Positions 7,024 through 11,258 of a DNA stretch of 11,258 nt are shown here, one piece after another (the stretch's first letter is position 1; each line of letters starts with the position of its first letter). The position numbers were made by a program, and so were the translations under genes. This DNA comes from Sporosarcina sp. (GTDB lineage: Bacteria; Bacillota; Bacilli; Bacillales_A; Planococcaceae), in contig JARIDM010000178.1 of the NCBI GenBank assembly GCA_029263945.1, positions 1-11,258 on the forward strand, given 5' to 3'. The notes under the pieces were generated by a model that had not been told where the DNA came from, did not search any database, and worked only from the letters and a program-made list of their open reading frames with translations.

Positions 7024-7227
7024 TTAGCCTAACTTTACAACGTTTGCAGCTTGTGGGCCGCGGTCGCCTTCAACAACTTCAAATTCAACTTGTTGACCTT
7101 CATCAAGTGATTTGAAACCTTCACCTTCGATTGCTGAGAAGTGTACGAATACATCGTCCTCATTCTCAACTTCGATAAAGCCGAATCCTTTTTCTGCGTT
7201 AAACCATTTTACCGTTCCTTGTTTCAT
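7024..7227 (-). CDS. csp: Cold-shock protein (CspA/CspB family), 67 aa
   Basis: A complete 67-residue single cold-shock domain, the normal length for the family. RNP-1 is KGFGFIEV (13-20) and RNP-2 is VFVHFSAI (26-33); the GTVKWFN start and the GDRGPQAANV end are also typical. The protein is an acidic five-stranded beta barrel that binds single-stranded RNA and DNA and keeps mRNA unfolded in the cold. It is close to B. subtilis CspB, CspC and CspD, but I cannot say which is the ortholog. Start at MKQGTVKW is supported by GGAGG 8 nt upstream. An in-frame extension to 7287 reads through leader sequence and is rejected. A consensus promoter and a ~138-nt structured leader precede it, as is common for csp genes. 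Confidence 0.96.
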   Translation of the reverse strand: MKQGTVKWFNAEKGFGFIEVENEDDVFVHFSAIEGEGFKSLDEGQQVEFEVVEGDRGPQAANVVKLG

Positions 7228-7290
7228 GTAGAAAACCTCCAAATAATAAGTACTTATAATATGAGAACACCTTTTCAGAACATTCACATA

Positions 7291-7327
7291 TTACAAAAAG
7301 TACCGTAGTTCCGATTACTTTTTGTAA
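7291..7327 (-). promoter_or_regulatory. Perfect 12-bp hairpin in the csp 5' leader
   Basis: TTACAAAAAGTA (7291-7302) and TACTTTTTGTAA (7316-7327) are exact inverted repeats around a 13-nt loop. They lie inside the predicted leader, roughly 40-75 nt from the 5' end. No T-tract follows on the minus strand, so this is not a terminator. A role in temperature-dependent mRNA folding or stability is inferred. Confidence 0.6.
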
Positions 7328-7371
7328 TACGCAAATACAATGTCTCCTATATATGTCAATTCAATGTATCT

Positions 7372-7399
7372 ATTATATCAGTTATGGATGTATTGTCAA
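7372..7399 (-). promoter_or_regulatory. Consensus sigma-A promoter of csp
   Basis: On the minus strand a perfect TTGACA (7394-7399) and a perfect TATAAT (7372-7377) are 16 bp apart. An extended TG (TGA before the -10) is also present. Expected start near 7365, giving a leader of about 138 nt. This is the strongest housekeeping promoter in the window, fitting a highly expressed csp gene. Confidence 0.85.
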
Positions 7400-7433
7400 T
7401 TGAAAAACGAACAATTCAATTTATTTGATTTAC

Positions 7434-7727
7434 TTACAAAAGAGCTGGTTTTCCTTCGATCAATGAAATAAGTCCATGGTAAATTTGCAAATCATCATCA
7501 CACGCCTCGCAAAACTCTCTCTCGCGATCCGTCCAAAAAGCATAGTACCCTTCTTTCTTACTATGTTCATGCTCATATTGAATCCGGAAGTCTTTTACTA
7601 GCGTTTCGAGGTAATCTTTTGCTTCGTCAAGGTGGTCAAATGTTTGTCGTGTAAGTATGGTTTTTTCCCATCCTTCAAACATCCACCACGGTTCGTATTC
7701 TGCTTTCATATAAATTACTTCAATCAT
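7434..7727 (-). CDS. DUF1033-like small protein, 97 aa
   Basis: A 97-residue acidic, soluble-looking protein with no signal peptide or membrane segment. The N-terminal pattern VIYMKAEYEPWWMFEGWE, followed by an aromatic and charged body (YYAFWTDRERE, 61-71, and FCEACDDDLQIYHG, 72-85), resembles DUF1033 proteins of Bacilli, which begin with a similar EPWWFFEDWE motif. No biochemical function is known to me. The start is set by GGAGG (7737-7741) 9 nt upstream of ATG 7725-7727. A longer in-frame ATG at 7769 has no ribosome site and lies inside a decayed coding remnant. The csp promoter begins 35 bp past the stop. I see no terminator between them, so some read-through into csp is possible. Confidence 0.82.
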   Translation of the reverse strand: MIEVIYMKAEYEPWWMFEGWEKTILTRQTFDHLDEAKDYLETLVKDFRIQYEHEHSKKEGYYAFWTDREREFCEACDDDLQIYHGLISLIEGKPALL

Positions 7728-7758
7728 TATATATGACCTCCTATTTGAGAAAAATTCA

Positions 7759-7842
7759 CTAGGAACCATATCTCTTTAAAACTTTACGTAAGTCAACTTC
7801 ATATTCACCTTCTTCTGCTACAATGCCGATATGTTGTGCCAG
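7759..7842 (-). pseudogene. Possible C-terminal coding remnant of an unidentified protein
   Basis: On the minus strand, after an in-frame TGA at 7843-7845, 27 sense codons run to a TAG at 7759-7761. They end EGEYEVDLRKVLKRYGS, which reads like the C-terminus of a real protein (balanced charge, heptad-like leucines), not random AT-rich spacer. There is no start codon or ribosome site, and upstream sequence is not coding in any frame. I could not identify the parent family. It lies within the probable leader of the DUF1033-like gene. Confidence 0.35.
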
Positions 7843-7897
7843 TCAAACAATAAAATCTAGTTATGAAATTGATTGAACTATAGTTGAATGTTCTACA

Positions 7898-7925
7898 ATT
7901 TTAGCAAACTTCAATTGAATGTCCA
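7898..7925 (-). promoter_or_regulatory. Putative promoter of the DUF1033-like gene
   Basis: On the minus strand TGGACA (7920-7925) and TAAAAT (7898-7903) are 16 bp apart, with an extended TG (TGC before the -10). Each box is 5/6 to consensus. The leader would be about 165 nt and would include the coding remnant at 7759-7842. Confidence 0.5.
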
Positions 7926-7996
7926 TAAAATTGCTTCATACGGAAATTCAAAACCCATGTGTATCATTGGCTTTTCATGTATAATTAAATTAGCTT

Positions 7997-8024
7997 TGAA
8001 ACCTTATACGATTTCAATCGTATA
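7997..8024 (+). promoter_or_regulatory. ECF-type (sigma-W-like) promoter of xpaC-telA
   Basis: TGAAAC (7997-8002) is followed after exactly 16 bp by CGTATA (8019-8024). This matches the extracytoplasmic-function sigma consensus of Bacillus, TGAAAC-N16-CGTA, base for base. It lies about 30 bp before the xpaC start, a normal promoter distance. From memory, xpaC-yaaN has been listed in the B. subtilis sigma-W regulon, which would fit. A 20-bp palindrome (8005-8024) fills the spacer and -10. Confidence 0.75.
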
Positions 8025-8053
8025 GTATATATATGCTTTTAGGAGGCCTGAAC

Positions 8054-8719
8054 ATGAAAAATATACGTAATTTTTTCAAGAGACATTTAATTGCAGCACC
8101 TATTGGCTTCGGGTCGTTTTTATTCTTCATTTTCGGTACAAGTTTGACGTTTCTTCCGACAATCGCACTGCCCTTTGTCGTTTATTTTGGAAGTATATTT
8201 GTGATCAAACAATATCAAATTTCAACAAATCTAAAACAACTAGGAATGCCACGATCTGAATACAATTATATTCGTCAACAATTGAAAAGTGCACAAGTAA
8301 AGTTAAAGCGTTTAAATAGTTATTATGGTAAAGTTAGATCAGTTCAAGCTTTTAGACAACTTCATGAAATGAATACTCTTTCCAGAAGAATTATTGGGAT
8401 TATTAAAGATAACCCTAAAAAGTTCTATCATGTTGAGAACTTTTTTTATGCCCATCTCGACTCTGCGGTAGAATTGACTTCTAAATATTCAATTCTGGTC
8501 AATCAACCCTTAAAAGATAAAGAAATACAAATTGCACTCCAAAACACAAGAGAAACATTAACACATGTAAACGAGCAATTAGAGCAAGACTTAAGAAGTG
8601 CCTTAACTTCTGATATTGAAACTTTAAGAATGGAAATCGACTTTGTCGACATATCTAGGAATAAAGATAAACAGCTTTTAGAAATGAAGGGAGAAACAGA
8701 TCATGACAGAAACGAATAA
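8054..8719 (+). CDS. xpaC: XpaC family membrane protein
   Basis: A 221-residue protein of the XpaC family, databases' '5-bromo-4-chloroindolyl phosphate hydrolysis' family. That name comes from an old plate phenotype and does not establish enzyme activity. Two hydrophobic helices lie at about 13-31 and 33-51 (IGFGSFLFFIFG, then LPFVVYFGSIFVI). A long charged, mostly helical cytoplasmic region follows to the end, rich in Lys, Gln and Glu, suitable for coiled-coil contact. ATG 8054 is chosen because AGGAGG (8041-8046) is 7 nt upstream; the in-frame ATG at 8033 lies before that site. It overlaps telA by 17 nt, so the two are translationally coupled and probably form a membrane-tethered complex. 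This gene order matches xpaC-yaaN of B. subtilis. Confidence 0.88.
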   Translation: MKNIRNFFKRHLIAAPIGFGSFLFFIFGTSLTFLPTIALPFVVYFGSIFVIKQYQISTNLKQLGMPRSEYNYIRQQLKSAQVKLKRLNSYYGKVRSVQAFRQLHEMNTLSRRIIGIIKDNPKKFYHVENFFYAHLDSAVELTSKYSILVNQPLKDKEIQIALQNTRETLTHVNEQLEQDLRSALTSDIETLRMEIDFVDISRNKDKQLLEMKGETDHDRNE

Positions 8720-9884
8720 TGCGAAAACAATAGATGACTTACTTGATAATCCTTTTGACATAACGGAACCTCTTCTACCTAAAGAAATGCAAACAGATCA
8801 TGAACAAGCAGGAACCTCTGTAAAGCTTATGGATCGTCTAACGCCTGAAGAACAAATCAAAGCACAGCAATTAGCCGATCAAATACCAGTTGGTAATTAT
8901 GAAGCAATCATTACGTATGGTGCAAACGCACAAGGTGAACTCTCACGCTTCTCACATCAAATGTTAGATCATGTCCAAAGCCAAGACATAGGCCCTGTTG
9001 GAGACGTGTTAAAAGAGCTTATGGATAAACTTGGTGAGATAGACCCTGATGATTTAGGTGATAAAAAGCAATCCGCTCTTGGTAAACTGTTTGGGAAAGT
9101 TTCGAAATCAATTCAAGAAATGATGACTAAATATCAAAAGTTAAGTACACAAATCGATCGAATCGGCGTACAACTAGAACATTCAAAGCGTGGATTAATA
9201 GAAGATGTTAAAATGCTCGATAATCTATATGAACAAAACAAAACTTATTTTCAAGCATTAAACGTTTATATTGCGGCAGCTGAGATTAAACGGGACGAAC
9301 TTGAATATGAAATCATTCCTAAAATGCGTAGAGAAGCCGAGCTATCAAATGATCAGATGGCTTTTCAAGAAGTAAATGACATGGCGCAATTCTTAGATAG
9401 ACTCGAAAAGCGTTTATATGATTTACAATTATCACGTCAAATCACAATTCAAAGTGCCCCACAAATCCGGATGATTCAACAAACGAACCAAACGCTAGCA
9501 GAAAAAATTCAATCATCGATCATGACGTCAATTCCATTATGGAAAAATCAGATAGCCATTGCGCTTACATTAAATCGCCAAAAGAAAGCTGTTGAATCAC
9601 AAAAGCTTGTCACAAAAACAACCAATGACTTACTCCTTAAAAACTCTGAAATGCTAAAAATTAATTCAATTGAAACAGCGAAAGAAAACGAGCGTGGAAT
9701 CATTGAAATTGATACATTAAAGAAAACACAAGAAAATCTCATTCAAACAATTGAAGAAACGCTGGTCATTCAAGCAGATGGTCGTGCGAAACGTAAAGCT
9801 GCTGAAATTGAAATAGGTCGTATGGAAGAGGAATTAAAACAACGACTTTTAGCTGTTCATGAAAAAACAGAAAACCGCTCATAA
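8703..9884 (+). CDS. telA: Toxic anion resistance protein, TelA/YaaN family
   Basis: A 393-residue soluble protein of the TelA (toxic anion resistance) family, close in length to B. subtilis YaaN and YceH. A short acidic N-terminus (about 1-45, with DDLLDNPFD) precedes a long, almost wholly helical body with no membrane segments and no cysteines. LFGKVSKSIQEMMTKYQKL, and later PQIRMIQQTNQTLAEKIQSS followed by IPLWKNQIAIAL, are typical TelA stretches. Members were linked to tellurite and bacteriocin or antibiotic tolerance, but the biochemical role is unsettled. It starts inside xpaC, with GGGAG about 9-10 nt upstream. The stop codon (9882-9884) lies within the loop of its own terminator. Expected control is from the ECF promoter upstream of xpaC. 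Confidence 0.92.
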   Translation: MTETNNAKTIDDLLDNPFDITEPLLPKEMQTDHEQAGTSVKLMDRLTPEEQIKAQQLADQIPVGNYEAIITYGANAQGELSRFSHQMLDHVQSQDIGPVGDVLKELMDKLGEIDPDDLGDKKQSALGKLFGKVSKSIQEMMTKYQKLSTQIDRIGVQLEHSKRGLIEDVKMLDNLYEQNKTYFQALNVYIAAAEIKRDELEYEIIPKMRREAELSNDQMAFQEVNDMAQFLDRLEKRLYDLQLSRQITIQSAPQIRMIQQTNQTLAEKIQSSIMTSIPLWKNQIAIALTLNRQKKAVESQKLVTKTTNDLLLKNSEMLKINSIETAKENERGIIEIDTLKKTQENLIQTIEETLVIQADGRAKRKAAEIEIGRMEEELKQRLLAVHEKTENRS

Positions 9885-9896
9885 TGAGCGGTTTTT
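9871..9896 (+). terminator. Bidirectional terminator at the telA / VWA-gene convergence
   Basis: AAAACCGCTC (9871-9880) pairs exactly with GAGCGGTTTT (9886-9895) around an ATAAT loop. T-runs follow on both strands. The telA stop lies in the loop and the opposing gene's stop (9895-9897) sits on the outer T-run, so one hairpin serves both transcripts. Confidence 0.9.
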
Positions 9897-11258
9897 AATT
9901 TGTTCGAATGACAATCGCAAGTAGCTTTCTCAAAATACGTAAGGTTTGATCAGTAAATCCCTCAACTGTATCTGAAGAAGCGGTCTTATTTCCGAACATC
10001 ATCGAAAATAATTCTTTCTGGTCTTGGGATGTTTCTTCCGTTCCTAAAAATAAGTGAATCACTGAAATTCCTTGTTTTTCTGTTTCCATTACAGCTTCAG
10101 CAGTGTCTAAAATACCATTTCGATCATATCCGAAAGCAGAGGGTTCCCCGTCTGAGAAGACTAATAGAAACTTATGCTTCTCCTGTTTCGAAGCCAAACG
10201 TTTTGCCATCCATCGAATTGCAAACCCATCTCTGTTATCTTCATTCGCTTCAAATGATAGGATGGACATACCGTTATCCACATTTCGATCCTGAAAAATA
10301 TGCATTAACCCGAAGATATTTGGTTGAATATCAGCGGATGCTTTGAATGAATCTTCATAATAAGACGAAATCTCATGACTTACGCGGAGCTCTCGAAGGA
10401 CATCGTGAAACAGTAACACTGCTTTCTTCGTCTCATCTAATTTATCGATCATCGATGCAGAACCATCAACGAGCAAACCAAACACAGCATCTAAATTAAT
10501 CGAAGGTGCGTTTTTCCGGTAAAAAGGTCTAGGACGTTCATCTAAAATAAGCGTTGTTAATTTAGTAGAAAGTCGACCGTGCATGAGCCCTTCCCTTTTT
10601 GTATCTTGTTTTAAATCTATTCGTTTCTTCATCTCTTCTACAAAAGAACGAACGTAAGGTTTTTGTTCTTCACGCCAAGCAATAAGTTTTTGCCTGTTGA
10701 TTGCTTCATCCTTTACTTCAACGCGTTGCTCTTCGTACACTACGTTTAAATGTTCTTTACCAAACATCTTTCCCGCTTTGATCTCTTTTTCTTCACGCGC
10801 GGAATCTTCACGTTCATCTTCTGGATTTTGTTCGCGCTCATTCGCTTCAGACTGACCATACCCTACTTCTTCGATTTCAGCATCCTCATCCCCTTCTGTT
10901 GCCTCCACCCCTTCAGCTTTACCAGAACGACCGTGCTCTAATTCGTACTGAAGGTGAACCCCTTCTTCTTCTTCGTTTTCTTCGTGCCAAGATCTGAAGG
11001 TTTCTTCAATGGTTTCTTTAACGTTATCTTCTCCTGCTTCTGCATCCGACATCCCATCGTGATATTCAAATTGTTTAATAGGTGCTACAAAAGCATCTCC
11101 AATTGCGTAATATTGATGTTGTAAATCGTTTGGAATGGCTGTAGCTAAAATAGTAAGAATTCGACTGACAATATATGTATTGTCTTCTGTATTTTTAGCA
11201 TCGTAGGCGTTCTCTAGCGTTGTCTTAATGAGCGGAAAATTAATCGCTCCCCAATCAA
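9895..11258 (-). CDS. VWA-domain protein, YojO/CobT/NorD-like (5' part beyond window)
   Basis: The frame is open from the stop at 9895-9897 to the right edge, giving 453 visible residues. The internal ATG at 11052 is not the real start, because coding continues upstream of it with good sequence. A helical segment is followed by a Glu-rich low-complexity stretch (visible residues about 69-165). The region RPRPFYRKNAPS leads into a VWA domain with metal-site motif VDGSAS (263-268), then NRDGFAIRW (about 341-349) and FSDGEPS (367-373). The arrangement matches B. subtilis YojO and the cobalt-chelatase CobT / nitric-oxide-reductase activator NorD group. These work with a MoxR-type AAA+ ATPase (YojN, CobS, NorQ) to remodel client complexes; I expect such a gene just off the right edge. 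YojO is about 638 residues from memory, so roughly 185 may be missing. The client is unknown. Confidence 0.85.
   Translation of the reverse strand, partial: DWGAINFPLIKTTLENAYDAKNTEDNTYIVSRILTILATAIPNDLQHQYYAIGDAFVAPIKQFEYHDGMSDAEAGEDNVKETIEETFRSWHEENEEEEGVHLQYELEHGRSGKAEGVEATEGDEDAEIEEVGYGQSEANEREQNPEDEREDSAREEKEIKAGKMFGKEHLNVVYEEQRVEVKDEAINRQKLIAWREEQKPYVRSFVEEMKKRIDLKQDTKREGLMHGRLSTKLTTLILDERPRPFYRKNAPSINLDAVFGLLVDGSASMIDKLDETKKAVLLFHDVLRELRVSHEISSYYEDSFKASADIQPNIFGLMHIFQDRNVDNGMSILSFEANEDNRDGFAIRWMAKRLASKQEKHKFLLVFSDGEPSAFGYDRNGILDTAEAVMETEKQGISVIHLFLGTEETSQDQKELFSMMFGNKTASSDTVEGFTDQTLRILRKLLAIVIRTN

Noticed and set aside
7228..7287. In-frame N-terminal extension of the cold-shock protein
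   Set aside because: The 67-residue form is the exact family length with a strong GGAGG; the extension is leader sequence.
7980..7985. TATAAT as a housekeeping -10 for xpaC
   Set aside because: No acceptable -35 at 15-19 bp; the ECF-type boxes just downstream are far better.
7996..8026. MerR-type promoter reading (TTGAAA, 19-bp spacer with dyad, TATAGT)
   Set aside because: Formally possible, but the dyad is off-centre in that spacer and the exact ECF consensus explains the same bases better.
10029..10346. 105-codon plus-strand open frame inside the VWA gene
   Set aside because: Antisense to a well-supported VWA coding region, with no ribosome site and no recognisable domain.
1..11258. CRISPR arrays, insertion sequences, phage or integrative elements, tRNA or rRNA genes
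   Set aside because: No spaced direct repeats, transposase or integrase motifs, or cloverleaf or rRNA sequences were seen. The lone XRE gene is not enough to call a mobile element.

Overview
The window looks like chromosomal DNA from a low-GC, spore-forming member of the Bacillales. The supporting genes are yfkAB, a TagU-like LCP protein, a YkpA-type ABC-F protein, xpaC-yaaN/telA, a YojO-like VWA protein and a tiny YjcZ-family sporulation peptide. A Planococcaceae genus such as Sporosarcina is my guess from protein flavour; the sequence does not prove it. I see no tRNA, rRNA, CRISPR array, insertion sequence or prophage module.

Layout. Bases 1-1071 (minus strand) hold almost all of yfkAB, a radical SAM gene cut at its 3' end by the window edge. 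Bases 1240-3420 (minus) are a two-gene operon, an LCP cell-wall transferase followed by an AI-2E-family membrane protein, closed by a terminator at 1179-1216. From 3613 to 6906 the genes lie on the plus strand: a 33-residue YjcZ-like peptide, msrA, an XRE-family repressor with two operator-like dyads in front of it, and the ABC-F gene ykpA, ending in two terminators. From 7024 to 7727 (minus) lie a cold-shock protein gene with a structured ~138-nt leader and a DUF1033-like gene. From 8054 to 9884 (plus) is the overlapping pair xpaC-telA behind a textbook ECF-type (sigma-W-like) promoter. It converges on a YojO/CobT-like VWA-domain gene (9895 to the right edge, minus strand, 5' end missing).

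The theme is mostly envelope and stress housekeeping: teichoic-acid attachment (LCP), methionine sulfoxide repair (MsrA), cold adaptation (Csp), ribosome-associated ABC-F activity, and an ECF-controlled XpaC/TelA pair. No clearly new multi-gene system is visible. The points most worth checking are regulatory: the ECF promoter with an embedded 20-bp palindrome before xpaC, the paired dyads before the XRE gene (one inside the upstream terminator), and the perfect 12-bp hairpin in the csp leader. A decayed coding remnant upstream of the DUF1033 gene and the one-good-site/one-degenerate-site architecture of the ABC-F protein also deserve a look.
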